Shown here: piece after piece, positions 15,616 through 24,172 of the stretch | Numbering within the stretch: position 1 is the first letter of the stretch | Layout: each line of letters begins with the position of its first letter | Source of the DNA: Paenibacillus durus | GTDB taxonomy: Bacteria > Bacillota > Bacilli > Paenibacillales > Paenibacillaceae | Length of the DNA stretch: 64,000 bases | Reading direction: 5' to 3' | Assembly (NCBI RefSeq): GCF_000756615.1 | Contig: NZ_CP009288.1 | Coordinates: forward strand, 4,340,001 to 4,404,000 | Program-made: the position numbers and the translations under genes | Notes under the pieces: model-generated | Told to the model about the DNA's origin: nothing | Database searches by the model: none | The model's input: the letters and a program-made list of their open reading frames with translations, nothing else

Positions 15616-18600
15616 TTAGCCGATGAGAATGCCGATCGTTTTGCCGCCGATATCCACCGTTTCAAAAGAATCGCCGCTGCCGAAATCAACTGTCGTTACA
15701 AGGACATTTTCCCGCAGGACATTCTCGAACGCGGTTACTGCAGCTTTCAGCTCGTCATCGACATTCAGTGTGAGCGCGACACGCTTGTCAATCGCCAGAT
15801 CGAGCCGTTTGCGGTAATCCTGAACCGCGCGTACGATTTCACGCACCCAGCCCTCTTGTTCCAGTTCGGGCGTGATTTCAGTGTTCAGGGCAACCGTAAT
15901 TCCGTAGCCGGATGCGGACGCGAAGCCCGGTTTGGCCTGCTTGTCGATCAGCAGCTCTTCCGCGGTGATTTGCAGCTCTTCGCCTTCCGGAGAGGTGACG
16001 GCGACCCGTCCGTTTTGAACCGCGCTGCGCGTGGCGTCGCTGTCCATCGATTTCAGGAATCCTTGGATGAAGCCGACGTTTTTGCCGTATTTTTTGCCCG
16101 CGACCTTCAGGTTCAGCTTCAAAGTGAAATCAACAAATCCGCTGTCGCTAGTCTCCAGCACAATCGACTTGACGTTGATCTCGTCCTTGATGATCTCCTC
16201 GTACTCATTGACGTTAAAGCTGTGGCCGATGGATACGATCAGCTCCGAAAGCGGCTGACGCGTCTTGATACCGGTCTCGTTACGGACATTGCGCGCCAGC
16301 TCGACGATGTTACGGGCGCTCTCCATGTCCTGCTCAAGCGTGGCATCGATCAGACTCTCGTCTGCTGCCGGATAATCGGCCAGATGTACGCTTTCTCCGC
16401 CGCCCAGGTTAACAAAAATATCCTCGGCCAGCATCGGCATGAACGGAGCGACAATCTTCGCCGTCGTCAGCAGCACATGCGTCAACGTACGGTAAGCATC
16501 CAGCTTCTCTTCTCCAAGCCCGCTGCCCCAGAAACGGTCGCGGGAACGGCGGATATACCAGTTGCTAAGCTCATCGATAAAGTTCTCGATCGCCTTGGAT
16601 GAATTGACGAAATCGTTAATCGCAAGCCCTTTATCCACAACGAGGATCAGGCTGTTCAGACGGGACAGAATCCAGCGGTCCAGCTTATGATTCGACAGCT
16701 TGAAAGGGTGCTCCGCCGGATCGTAGCCGTCGATGCCCGCGTACAGTGTCAGGAACGCGTGGGTGTTCACCAGCGTATCTACAACCTTGGACTTGCTCTC
16801 ACCTACAAGCCCGCGCGAGAAGCGCTTGTTGTTCCACGGCGCGCTGTCAGACAAAATCGCCCAGCGGAACGCGTCGGTGCCGTATTCGTTCATGATATCC
16901 CAAGGATTGATGACATTACCTTTGGATTTGGACATCTTCTGGCCGTTCTCGTCGAGAATGTGGCCTGTCGCGATAACCGCCTTGTAAGGCGCCTTGCCCT
17001 TGAACAGCGTCGATACCGCAAGCAAACTGTAGAACCAGCCGCGCGTCTGGTCGATGCCCTCACAGATCATGTCTGCCGGATATTGGTCTTCCAGCTTATC
17101 CGCGTTCTCGAACGGGTAATGGCTCTGAGCAAAAGGCATCGAGCCGCTGTCGAACCATACGTCGATGACTTCGGAGGTCCGTACCATTTCCGCGCCTTCC
17201 TTGAACGGGCTGCGCAGGCGGATGTTATCCACATACGGCTTATGCAGCTCGATGTCTTCGGGCACATCAGAGGCGGCCATTTCTCTCAGCTCGGCGATGC
17301 TGTGCGGCGCGAACTCTTTGCCCGTCTCCTCACAGACCCATACGTTCAGCGGTGTGCCCCAGTAGCGGTTACGACTGATGTTCCAGTCCACAAGCTCATC
17401 GAGGAACTTGCCGAACCGGCCTTCGCGGACATGGCCCGGATACCAGTCGACGCCGTTGTTGTTCGCAATCAGCTGATCCTTGATCGCTGTCGTGTTGATG
17501 AACCAGCTGTCTGTCGCATAGTACAGAAGCGGCGTGTCACAGCGCCAGCAGAATGGATAGCTATGCTCGTATTTTTCCTTACCGTACAACAGGCCCTTCT
17601 CCGACAGCATTTTGACGATATCGAGGTCGCAGTCTTTGACAAAGCGTCCGGCAAAATCGGTCACCGTATCGGTATATTTACCCGAAGTATCCACCACGTT
17701 CACGAAGGTGATACCGTTCTCTCGGCAGGTCTTGTAGTCATCCTCGCCATGCGCCGGAGCCATATGCACGATCCCCGTACCGCTGGCATCCGTTACGAAA
17801 GAAGCACCGACGATCACATTGCTTCTCTCCGCCTGAATGTAGCTGAACGGGGGCTGGTACGTTTTGCCGACCAGATCGGAGCCCTTCAGTTCGGACAGAA
17901 CAGTATGCTCGCCCTTGGCCACTTCTTCCACCAGATTCTTGGCCATGATGTAGACGCCGTCTTCCTGCTGCACCCGCACATAGTCCATGTCCGGATTAAC
18001 CGCCAGCGCCATATGCGCCGGAAGCGTCCAAGGCGTCGTCGTCCAGGCCAGCACATATTCACCGCTGTCATCCAGCTTGAACTTGGCCGTGGCGCTCAGA
18101 TCTTTGACGGTCTTGTAGCCTTGGGCCACTTCATGCGAGCTGAGCGTCGTCTGACAGCTCGGACAGTAAGGGCTGACGCGATGGCCGCGATACAGCAGCC
18201 CTTTCTCATGCACTGTAGCCAGAATGTTCCATACGCTCTCGATGTAGGTGTTGTTCAAGGTAACGTAAGGATTGTCGAGGTCGGTCCAATACCCGATCGC
18301 CTCTGTAAATTCACGCCACTGCTTCTCGTAGCCAAAAACGCTGTCTTTGCACTTTTTGATGAACTTCTCGACGCCGTAGGCTTCGATCTCCTGCTTGCCG
18401 GAGATGCCAAGCTGCTTCTCCACACCAAGCTCCACCGGCAGACCGTGGGTATCCCAGCCAGCCTTGCGCACGACGCGGTAGCCCTTCATCGTCTGGTAAC
18501 GGCCGATAAAGTCCTTGATAACGCGGCCGAGCACGTGCCCGATATGCGGCGCGCCGTTCGCGGTCGGCGGACCTTCATAGAATACATAGTTCGGCTTGCC

Positions 18601-18705
18601 TTCGCGGTACTCGATGGATTTGCGGAACGTATTCTCCTCGTTCCATTTCTTTAAGATGCGGACGTCTCTGTCCCGCGCCTTTTCTTTGATGTCTACTTTA
18701 TGCAT
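15616..18705 (-). CDS. ileS: Isoleucyl-tRNA synthetase, long type-2 form
   Basis: Charges tRNA-Ile and edits misactivated valine. 1029 aa, about 110 longer than B. subtilis IleS. Class I signatures: PPTANGAPHIGHVLG near residue 48 (HIGH) and GQKMSKSKGNVINPWD near residue 595 (KMSKS). The large CP1 editing domain lies between them. YEGPPTANG, AGWDTHGLPVELGVEKQLG and SSHEVAQGYKTV are typical of the eukaryote-like IleS2 group rather than the B. subtilis IleS1 group, and IleS1's C-terminal zinc-finger Cys pairs are not visible. IleS2 enzymes are known for low sensitivity to mupirocin. The ATG at 18705 follows GGAATGG. Controlled by the upstream T-box. Confidence 0.95.
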   Translation of the reverse strand: MHKVDIKEKARDRDVRILKKWNEENTFRKSIEYREGKPNYVFYEGPPTANGAPHIGHVLGRVIKDFIGRYQTMKGYRVVRKAGWDTHGLPVELGVEKQLGISGKQEIEAYGVEKFIKKCKDSVFGYEKQWREFTEAIGYWTDLDNPYVTLNNTYIESVWNILATVHEKGLLYRGHRVSPYCPSCQTTLSSHEVAQGYKTVKDLSATAKFKLDDSGEYVLAWTTTPWTLPAHMALAVNPDMDYVRVQQEDGVYIMAKNLVEEVAKGEHTVLSELKGSDLVGKTYQPPFSYIQAERSNVIVGASFVTDASGTGIVHMAPAHGEDDYKTCRENGITFVNVVDTSGKYTDTVTDFAGRFVKDCDLDIVKMLSEKGLLYGKEKYEHSYPFCWRCDTPLLYYATDSWFINTTAIKDQLIANNNGVDWYPGHVREGRFGKFLDELVDWNISRNRYWGTPLNVWVCEETGKEFAPHSIAELREMAASDVPEDIELHKPYVDNIRLRSPFKEGAEMVRTSEVIDVWFDSGSMPFAQSHYPFENADKLEDQYPADMICEGIDQTRGWFYSLLAVSTLFKGKAPYKAVIATGHILDENGQKMSKSKGNVINPWDIMNEYGTDAFRWAILSDSAPWNNKRFSRGLVGESKSKVVDTLVNTHAFLTLYAGIDGYDPAEHPFKLSNHKLDRWILSRLNSLILVVDKGLAINDFVNSSKAIENFIDELSNWYIRRSRDRFWGSGLGEEKLDAYRTLTHVLLTTAKIVAPFMPMLAEDIFVNLGGGESVHLADYPAADESLIDATLEQDMESARNIVELARNVRNETGIKTRQPLSELIVSIGHSFNVNEYEEIIKDEINVKSIVLETSDSGFVDFTLKLNLKVAGKKYGKNVGFIQGFLKSMDSDATRSAVQNGRVAVTSPEGEELQITAEELLIDKQAKPGFASASGYGITVALNTEITPELEQEGWVREIVRAVQDYRKRLDLAIDKRVALTLNVDDELKAAVTAFENVLRENVLVTTVDFGSGDSFETVDIGGKTIGILIG

Positions 18706-18742
18706 AGATTCCATTCCTTTCGTGGTTTTGTCTTAAAACCGT

Positions 18743-18784
18743 TTTCGATCCCCCTAAATCCAACCTTTCGATCCCCCTAAATCC
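18743..18784. repeat. 19-bp direct repeat at the element's left edge
   Basis: TTTCGATCCCCCTAAATCC occurs at 18743-18761 and again at 18766-18784 (23-bp offset). The second copy is the outer end of the left inverted repeat, so the first looks like a partial duplication of the element end. Confidence 0.85.
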
Positions 18785-18830
18785 CCCTTAGCCAAGGGGG
18801 ACCCCAAGGGCTCCGCCCTCTGGACACCCG
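18769..18830 (+). repeat. Left terminal inverted repeat (62 bp)
   Basis: Starts CGATCCCCCTAAATCCCCC and ends CTCTGGACACCCG; reverse complement of 19461-19522 with five mismatches. Confidence 0.9.
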
Positions 18831-18916
18831 GAAGTTTGTCGAAGTCCGAGGCAGCGGCGGTTTTTAGAGTTACTGTTGGTGGTGTGCCCGCTTGCCGCAA
18901 GCGGCCGCTCTAAGTT

Positions 18917-19339
18917 GGCACCCGAGCCGCGAACCCGTTAGGGCAGCACTCGCGAGGGGCCACTGGCGGGCGGCGCGCAGCCGCACGCACCAGGTCTGGC
19001 CCTTGGCACCCGAGCCGCGAACCCGTCAGGGCAGCACTCGCGAGGGGCCTCAAGGCGGGCGGCGCTCAGCTGCACGCACCAGGGTTGCCCCTGGCACCCG
19101 AGCCGCGTTCCCGTTAGGGCAGCAATTGCGAGGGGCCTCACGCGGGCGGCGCGCAGCCGCACGCACCAGGTCTGCCCCTGGCACCCGAGCCGCGATCCCG
19201 TTAGGGCAGCATTCGCGAGGGGCCTCAAGGCGGGCGGCGCTCAGCTGCACGCACCAGGGTTGCCCCTGGCACCCGAGCCGCGATCCCGTTAGGGCAGCAC
19301 TCGCGAGGGGCCACTGGCGGGCGGCGCGCAGCCGCACGC
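18917..19339. repeat. Five tandem 88-bp GC-rich repeats
   Basis: Units begin GGCACCCGAGCCGCG at 18917, 19005, 19093, 19180 and 19268 (spacing 88, 88, 87, 88). Each continues with CGTTAGGGCAGCA, GCGAGGGGCC and a GGCGGGCGGCGC block. Two variants alternate: CGCGCAGCCGCACGC in units 1, 3 and 5 and CGCTCAGCTGCACGC in units 2 and 4, giving a 176-bp higher-order period. There are no unique spacers, so it is not a CRISPR array. Confidence 0.92.
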
Positions 19340-19460
19340 CTTCTCGGGCGCTGTGAAGGCCCCGAGCGGCGTCCCCATCAGGGGATGCCGCGAGAAGGGC
19401 CGCTCCACCGTCGCCCCCCGCTCCCCAACCGCCAAGCCCTGCGATCCTCTCCAACCCTTG

Positions 19461-19522
19461 CGGGTGTCCAGAGGGTGCAACCCTTGGGGTCCCCCTTGAG
19501 TAAGGGGGATTTAGGGGGATCG
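19461..19522 (-). repeat. Right terminal inverted repeat (62 bp)
   Basis: Inverted partner of 18769-18830 (57/62 identical). Confidence 0.9.
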
Positions 19523-19530
19523 CCCCACAC

Positions 19531-19564
19531 AAAATAAACGCCCCGCCCCCAAAGGGGCGAGGCG
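19531..19564 (-). terminator. T-box-regulated terminator of ileS
   Basis: Stem 19539-19564 (CGCCTCGCCCC / GGGGGCGGGGCG, TTTG loop region) followed on the minus strand by TTTATTTTG. It overlaps the T-box antiterminator in the usual mutually exclusive way. Confidence 0.85.
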
Positions 19565-19845
19565 ACGCTCGCGATACCACCCTAATTCCGCGCAGATTCC
19601 TTCCGTGTTAACGGCCTAGGTACAGCGCGATCTCAGCTCCCGCGCAAGAACGCAGGTCCGGTGTAACGTCCGGGATACGGCTTACCTTACGCACGACACA
19701 ACGTTCGTTTCGGGTTCGCTTCTTAGGGAGGATATTCCGGCATGGTCTGAACATCGGCTTGCAGCAGGGCGCCGACTCTCTGGGGATCATTACCATGACG
19801 TACTTGTCCCGTCATCGAATACGTATAAAATGTTACAGATATGAT
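19535..19845 (-). ncRNA. T-box leader of ileS
   Basis: On the minus strand the leader shows, in order, a Stem I base (GATGACGGGACAAGTACGTCATG, split), the AGAGAGTCGGCG element (AG-bulge/loop region), a specifier region GGAATATCCTCCC that offers AUC (Ile), a long central section, and the T-box AGGGTGGTATCGCG (19570-19583), then a terminator. Uncharged tRNA-Ile binding would favour antitermination. The T-box has U where the consensus AGGGTGGTACCGCG has C. The leader is about 0.8 kb away from ileS because of the intervening repeat element. Confidence 0.9.
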
Positions 19846-19848
19846 CTA

Positions 19849-19877
19849 GTTATAGCCTCTTTGACGACAAAAGTCAA
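19849..19877 (-). promoter_or_regulatory. ileS T-box promoter
   Basis: On the minus strand: -35 TTGACT (19872-19877), 17-bp spacer, -10 TATAAC (19849-19854), immediately upstream of the T-box leader and 20 bp after the divIVA stop. Confidence 0.85.
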
Positions 19878-19895
19878 CAGGCCAAGGCAAGTGCC

Positions 19896-20381
19896 TCAAA
19901 ATACTTCTTCACGAACCTCGCGGCTTTCCAGCGCGTCCCAATCGTCTTGGGACAACAGTTCGAGCTGCGCTTCCACCAGTGTCCGGAACCGCGTACGATA
20001 AATCGAAGCCTGCTTGCGCAGCTCTTCGGTCTCAATCGCGATTTTGCGGGACTTGGATAAGGCTTCGTTGATAATCCGGTCGGCGTTCTTCTCGGCTTCC
20101 TTGATGATCAGCTGGCTTTCTTTCTTCGCGTTGTTCTTCACTTCATCGGCAGTTTCCTGGGCTACAATGATGGTCTTCGACAAGGTTTCTTCGATGTTCG
20201 TAAAATGGTCCAGGCGCTCCTGCAGAGCCATGAGCTGATTGTTCAGCTCCTTGTTCTCACGGATGATGCTCTCGTAATCTTTGATGACCTGGTCCAGAAA
20301 TTCATTGACCTCGTCTTCATCATAACCTCGGAGCCGCCGGGTAAACTCCTTGTTATGTATATCGAGCGGCGTTAATGGCAT
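19896..20381 (-). CDS. divIVA: Cell-division initiation / polar-targeting protein DivIVA
   Basis: Curvature-sensing coiled-coil scaffold at septa and poles; in Bacillus it positions MinCD and anchors chromosome origins in sporulation. 161 aa. The N-terminal membrane-binding domain has PLTPLDIHNKEFTRRLRGYDEDEVNEFLDQV (split by domain turns; residues 2-32) and is followed by long coiled coil (about 35-140). AGGAGG lies eight bases before the ATG at 20381; a GTG three codons earlier overlaps the site. End of the ylm cluster, just before the ileS unit. Confidence 0.96.
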   Translation of the reverse strand: MPLTPLDIHNKEFTRRLRGYDEDEVNEFLDQVIKDYESIIRENKELNNQLMALQERLDHFTNIEETLSKTIIVAQETADEVKNNAKKESQLIIKEAEKNADRIINEALSKSRKIAIETEELRKQASIYRTRFRTLVEAQLELLSQDDWDALESREVREEVF

Positions 20382-20609
20382 GCTGTGCACCTCCTAGAAA
20401 TTTCGGGCCTCGCCCAAACGTCCGTTCATCTCCGCGGACGAAGAAGAAAGTCAGAAAAAACAAGTTAGGAAAGGGCGATCGACCCATTCTTCCCGTGAAT
20501 GCCTTAGAACTCGCCTCTTCAACAATTATCGGCGTCCAGCTCCACAAATGTTAGCTGCCCTCATGAGTTATTCAATTTCGACAAGCGTACCGAAATTCCT
20601 GCAAGAAAA

Positions 20610-21392
20610 TTATACAAATTTACCGACCCGGACCCGGTATCGGCCTTTTTTTGTAAGTCCGCCAATCTCCAGCACTTTAAACCGTCCAAAGCCTTGAATC
20701 GAGACCACATCGCCTTCTTTCAGATGGGAAGAAGGGTCCTCCTCCACCTTCCAGTTCACCCGGACGCGGCCGGCTTTGACGGGAACGAGAATTTTACTCC
20801 GGCTTAGCCGGCACACATCCGCAGCGATTCCGTCCAGACGCAGGGAAGACACGGTAATCTCCATGGGCTCCAGCCTGACTTCGGATCTGCGAAGTTCCGA
20901 CACCGGCAGCACTTCCACGCTGACCGGAGCGCGGCCTACGCTGCTCATATGCAGAGCCAAATAATCGGCGATATCCGACGTCACGACGGCATGGCAGCCG
21001 TTCTCCAGGACGTGGATATCGCCGATTTTGCTTCGCTTGACTCCCAGACCAAGCAGGGAACCCATATAATCTCCATGCTCCAGTTCCGAAAGTTTCTGCT
21101 CCGCCGGTGTTATACTCAGCACTTTCAGCGCCATATCTTCGTCTTCCAAATCACGGTAATCAGGAGCGATCAGCGCTCTCCGCCGCTCCGATTCTTCATG
21201 CCCGCCTTCCCATCTGACCTTCACATCGGGATGACGGTTCACCAAAGATTGCAGGATGTATCCCTGCCGCGGATCGAGGAAATCCGTCAGCTTCAGTTCA
21301 TGATAACGGGCCGCATTCTCCACCCATTCATAGGCCTGATCCACAAACTGCCGCTCATCCGGATGAAAATGACCGTAAATTTCGTTCTTCAT
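20610..21392 (-). CDS. ylmH: S4-domain RNA-binding protein YlmH
   Basis: 260 aa. N-terminal YlmH domain (DFLDPRQGYILQSLVNRHP near residue 40, APDYRDLEDEDMALKVL near 75) and a C-terminal S4 domain (about 185-245, SSLRLDGIAADVCRLSRSKI, GDVVSIQGFGRFKV). Homologues rescue stalled or peptidyl-tRNA-blocked 50S subunits. It begins 3 bp after the ylmG stop and is thus in the ylm operon. The 229-bp gap to divIVA holds no element I can name. Confidence 0.93.
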   Translation of the reverse strand: MKNEIYGHFHPDERQFVDQAYEWVENAARYHELKLTDFLDPRQGYILQSLVNRHPDVKVRWEGGHEESERRRALIAPDYRDLEDEDMALKVLSITPAEQKLSELEHGDYMGSLLGLGVKRSKIGDIHVLENGCHAVVTSDIADYLALHMSSVGRAPVSVEVLPVSELRRSEVRLEPMEITVSSLRLDGIAADVCRLSRSKILVPVKAGRVRVNWKVEEDPSSHLKEGDVVSIQGFGRFKVLEIGGLTKKGRYRVRVGKFV

Positions 21393-21395
21393 CCC

Positions 21396-21665
21396 TTATC
21401 CCATCAGATAAAACAGTACGGACCGCAATCCGTTCGCTGCAAGCTCAAGCACGAGCAGCGCTACGAACGGCGAAAAGTCGATCGTTCCGAACAAGGGTGG
21501 AATAATCTTGCGGAACGGCGTCAAATAAGGCTCCACCAGCTTTCCGAGCAGTTCTCCGATGAAGTTGTCACGGACGTTTGGCAGCCAGGACATCAGCACG
21601 TAGAAAATAATCATGTAGAAATAGATGTTGAATAGGATTTCGATAATGGAATTGATTTGGTGCAA
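21396..21665 (-). CDS. ylmG: YggT-family membrane protein YlmG
   Basis: 89 aa with two membrane segments (about 5-27 and 65-87) linked by the YggT motif MSWLPNVRDNFIGELLGKLVEPYL (split), including the PYLTPFRKIIPP turn. Its relatives are linked to septum and cell-shape functions, but no activity is established. Between sepF (7 bp) and ylmH (3 bp). Confidence 0.92.
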   Translation of the reverse strand: MHQINSIIEILFNIYFYMIIFYVLMSWLPNVRDNFIGELLGKLVEPYLTPFRKIIPPLFGTIDFSPFVALLVLELAANGLRSVLFYLMG

Positions 21666-21672
21666 AGCCCGT

Positions 21673-22122
21673 TCACCTCATTCTGTTATAGTCTTGATCG
21701 TCTGCGAGCATTTCCGAAATGGAGCCTTGTATTTCAACGGTATCCGGCGAGCAGAGGAAGATATTCCCCCCGATTTTGGAAATACCTCCGCTCAAAGCAT
21801 ACACTGTTCCGCTTAAAAAATCGATTATTCGCATCGCCTGATCATTGCGGACCCGCTGCAAATTGACGACGACGGTACGGTGTGAGCGAATATGGTCGGC
21901 GATTTCCTGAGCTTCATCATAGGACCGCGGCTCGTACAGCACAACCTTTACATTTTTTTGCGAATGGATGCTGACGACGTTCCCTGCCCGCTGGTTCTTG
22001 CGCGTTTCTACAGGACTCGGCGCATAATCTTCCTCATCATGCTGGTTAAGCGGTTCACGTTCAACGATCTCCTCTTCTTCCTGTAAACCCAAAAAGCTCA
22101 TAAACCGGTTCATGACGCCCAT
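21673..22122 (-). CDS. sepF: Cell-division protein SepF
   Basis: 149 aa. N-terminal amphipathic helix (MNRFMSFLGLQEEEE) for membrane binding, variable acidic linker (about 17-50), and the C-terminal SepF fold (about 55-140: VVLYEPRSYDEAQEIADHI, VVNLQRV, DFLSGTVYALSGGISKIGGNIFLCSP split) that polymerises into rings and binds FtsZ tails. The 1-base overlap with ylmE suggests translational coupling. Confidence 0.96.
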   Translation of the reverse strand: MGVMNRFMSFLGLQEEEEIVEREPLNQHDEEDYAPSPVETRKNQRAGNVVSIHSQKNVKVVLYEPRSYDEAQEIADHIRSHRTVVVNLQRVRNDQAMRIIDFLSGTVYALSGGISKIGGNIFLCSPDTVEIQGSISEMLADDQDYNRMR

Positions 22123-22820
22123 TACGATCCCTCCTCATGGCCTACCAATACCGTACCCAGGCGCACCCAGGTGGCCCCTTCTTCAATCGCAACTTCAAAG
22201 TCATTCGACATGCCCATCGACAGCTCTGTTATCGGCTCCGGAGTCAGCCCCATGCCGTTAAGCTTGTCCCGCAGTTCGCGAAGGCCGCGAAATACCGGAC
22301 GCGTAAGCTCCGGATCTTCCTCATTCGGCGCCATTGTCATCAGTCCGATGATTTTGAGATGGTTTAGACCCGAGATCTCCCGCAAAAAATCGGGAACCTT
22401 GTCCGGACTCAGGCCGTATTTCGACTCTTCTCCAGAGACGTTCACCTGAAGAAAAACGTTCACATCCAGTCCTTCCGCTTCCGCCTTGCGATGCAATTCC
22501 TTGGCCAGCGACATCCGGTCCAGTGAGTGAATATATTGAAATTTGCCGATAACATCCTTCACCTTATTGGTCTGCAAATGCCCGATAAAATGCCATGTTC
22601 CCTGATGCCCCAGCGCTTCCCACTTGCTCTCTGCAACCTGCCAGCGGTTCTCGCCAATATTTACAAGACCGGAAGCCAGCACGGCGGATGTCGCTTCCAG
22701 CGATACATATTTCGTCACAGCGATGATATGGACATCACGGCTGTCCCGTCCGCTTCTTGCGCACGCGCGCTCAATCCGCCGACTGACTTCGGCTATTCTT
22801 TCCTGCAATGTCGAGGACAA
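22122..22820 (-). CDS. ylmE: PLP-homeostasis protein (YggS/PLPBP family)
   Basis: 232 aa, alanine-racemase-like TIM barrel without catalysis; regulates free PLP and amino-acid/keto-acid balance. The PLP lysine is in IIAVTKYVSLE near residue 36, and GENRWQVAESKW, WHFIGHLQTNK and the C-terminal ELSMGMSNDFEVAIEEGATWVRLG (split) are the family signatures. TTG start at 22820 with GGAG nine bases upstream. Confidence 0.95.
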   Translation of the reverse strand: MSSTLQERIAEVSRRIERACARSGRDSRDVHIIAVTKYVSLEATSAVLASGLVNIGENRWQVAESKWEALGHQGTWHFIGHLQTNKVKDVIGKFQYIHSLDRMSLAKELHRKAEAEGLDVNVFLQVNVSGEESKYGLSPDKVPDFLREISGLNHLKIIGLMTMAPNEEDPELTRPVFRGLRELRDKLNGMGLTPEPITELSMGMSNDFEVAIEEGATWVRLGTVLVGHEEGS

Positions 22821-22823
22821 CGG

Positions 22824-23675
22824 TCAACTCTCCTTTATTCCGATCCAGCTCGCCATTCTTCCCGTAACACCGTTTTCCTTACGGTAAGAGAAGAACAAAT
22901 CATCATTACAGCTTGTACACCAAGATGTACATTCGATATGAGTCGGCAATATTCCTGCTTTTATCATAATGCGTCGGTTCAATTCTTTCAAGTTGAGCAT
23001 CATTTTGCCATTATGCGCGGTCGACGGGCGGTATAGACTCTCTGCGGATTCCTCTGCCAGAGCCAGACTACCCTCCAGCTTCCGAACGCGGTCCATTACG
23101 AAATCGTCCACTTCATAACAGCAGCCCCCGATGCTCGGTCCAATTGCAGCCCGGATATCTTCCTTACGGCTGCCGTAGACTGTCTCCATTCTTTGAACCA
23201 TAGCCAAAGCGATTTCAGCAACTGTCCCTTTCCAGCCCGCATGGGCCAATCCGACGGTGCCTGACACCGGGTCATAGAAAAAGAGGGGCACACAATCCGC
23301 ATAAAAAGAAGTCAGCAGCACGCCGGGCACATTGGTCAGAAGTCCGTCCGTATCCGCAAACGCCGAAGTCCGGTCCAGGCTGCCGCGCCCCTTGTCGTCT
23401 GCCGTTACAATAGCAATTTCCGCGCCGTGTACTTGTTCCCCGCATGTCCAGTCTTCTAGCGCAAAGCCGAGGGTTTCAGCGATGGTCTTACGGTTCTTAA
23501 TGACATCCTCTGGAATGTCGCCCACATGAAGAGCGCAGTTCAGACTCTCGTAAGGCGCGCGTCCGGCTCCCCCGGTCCGTCCGGTAAATCCGGCTGTTAT
23601 TTTGGAAAAACGGTCAGTCCACGGCTTCAGGCTGAATAGTGCCGGACTAACGCTATTTTGCACAAACGGTTCCAT
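22824..23675 (-). CDS. pgeF: Purine-nucleoside/polyphenol oxidase-type laccase-domain protein (YlmD)
   Basis: 283 aa. Family members (formerly DUF152) are now known as multifunctional enzymes in purine salvage or in correcting cell-wall precursors (PgeF). Visible metal or active-site residues: AFADTDGLLTN, FYADCVPLFFYDP and GLAHAGWKGTV near residue 140, and the C-terminal CTSWCTSCNDDLFFSYR. The start ATG at 23675 has GGTGAGAG upstream. Placed 3 bp before ylmE. Confidence 0.93.
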   Translation of the reverse strand: MEPFVQNSVSPALFSLKPWTDRFSKITAGFTGRTGGAGRAPYESLNCALHVGDIPEDVIKNRKTIAETLGFALEDWTCGEQVHGAEIAIVTADDKGRGSLDRTSAFADTDGLLTNVPGVLLTSFYADCVPLFFYDPVSGTVGLAHAGWKGTVAEIALAMVQRMETVYGSRKEDIRAAIGPSIGGCCYEVDDFVMDRVRKLEGSLALAEESAESLYRPSTAHNGKMMLNLKELNRRIMIKAGILPTHIECTSWCTSCNDDLFFSYRKENGVTGRMASWIGIKES

Positions 23676-23743
23676 TCTCTCACCCCGTCTTTAAGTGTAC
23701 CATAAGACAAGCTCCTATAATCTCAAAAAAGACAGCGCTGCGT

Positions 23744-24088
23744 TCAATACGCGCGCCGTTCATTCCGTTCTTCCCGCTGGATCACCAGCATCTCCCGTTC
23801 TTCCGCTTCTGACGAAGGGCGGGGTTCCTCCATTTTCACGAGCACGACATCCGAACCGATCTTCACAATGTTCCGCCACGGAATGACGAGATCGGCACCC
23901 CCGCCGAATAATCCTAAAAATCTCGTATACCCCGGAACGATAATGGCGTCAATGACTCCACGCCGCAGATCCAGCTCCAGATCGCTGATTTGTCCAAGGC
24001 GTCTTCCGTCGACAATATTGATTACGTCTTTGGCCTGAAAATCGGAAATTTTCATTTTTTTGCCCGAAGCCAGAGCTTCCTGATTCAT
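23744..24088 (-). CDS. ylmC: PRC-barrel protein YlmC/YmxH
   Basis: 114 aa with one PRC-barrel domain (about residues 15-80: MKISDFQAKDVINIVDGRRLGQISDLELD split, IVPGYTRFLGLFGGGADLVIPW) and a charged tail rich in Glu and Arg. In spore formers this type is expressed under sporulation sigma factors; function unknown. The ATG at 24088 follows AGAGGTGG, better than the GTG three codons upstream. Confidence 0.88.
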   Translation of the reverse strand: MNQEALASGKKMKISDFQAKDVINIVDGRRLGQISDLELDLRRGVIDAIIVPGYTRFLGLFGGGADLVIPWRNIVKIGSDVVLVKMEEPRPSSEAEEREMLVIQREERNERRAY

Positions 24089-24172
24089 GTCCGCCACCTC
24101 TGTTAGTTCAAACGTATACTTTAAGTATATGTACCGGCGGCTTGGTCAAATGCTCATTATTCATGATTGTCA

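Larger units (their letters stand above)
18769..19522. mobile_element. 754-bp non-coding element with terminal inverted repeats (MITE-like)
   Basis: 62-bp ends (18769-18830 and 19461-19522) are inverted copies identical at 57 of 62 positions; they carry the CGATCCCCCTAAATCCCCC outer end and internal hairpins (CCCCCTT/AAGGGGG, GGGxxxxxCCC). The interior holds five 88-bp tandem repeats. No credible protein is encoded: open frames exist on several strands only because the DNA is GC-rich, and 88 is not a multiple of three. Composition is far more GC-rich than the flanks. The position, between the ileS T-box terminator and ileS, points to an insertion. Target-site duplications were not identified. 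Confidence 0.75.

Noticed and set aside
16687..18654. 655-codon plus-strand frame opposite ileS
   Set aside because: Antisense to a highly conserved synthetase; no domain recognised.
18917..19339. Tandem repeats considered as a CRISPR array
   Set aside because: Units are contiguous without unique spacers, and no cas genes are present.
18892..19580. Open frames of 96-176 codons across the GC-rich repeats
   Set aside because: The repeat unit is 88 bp, so frame shifts every unit; frames exist on both strands without ribosome sites.
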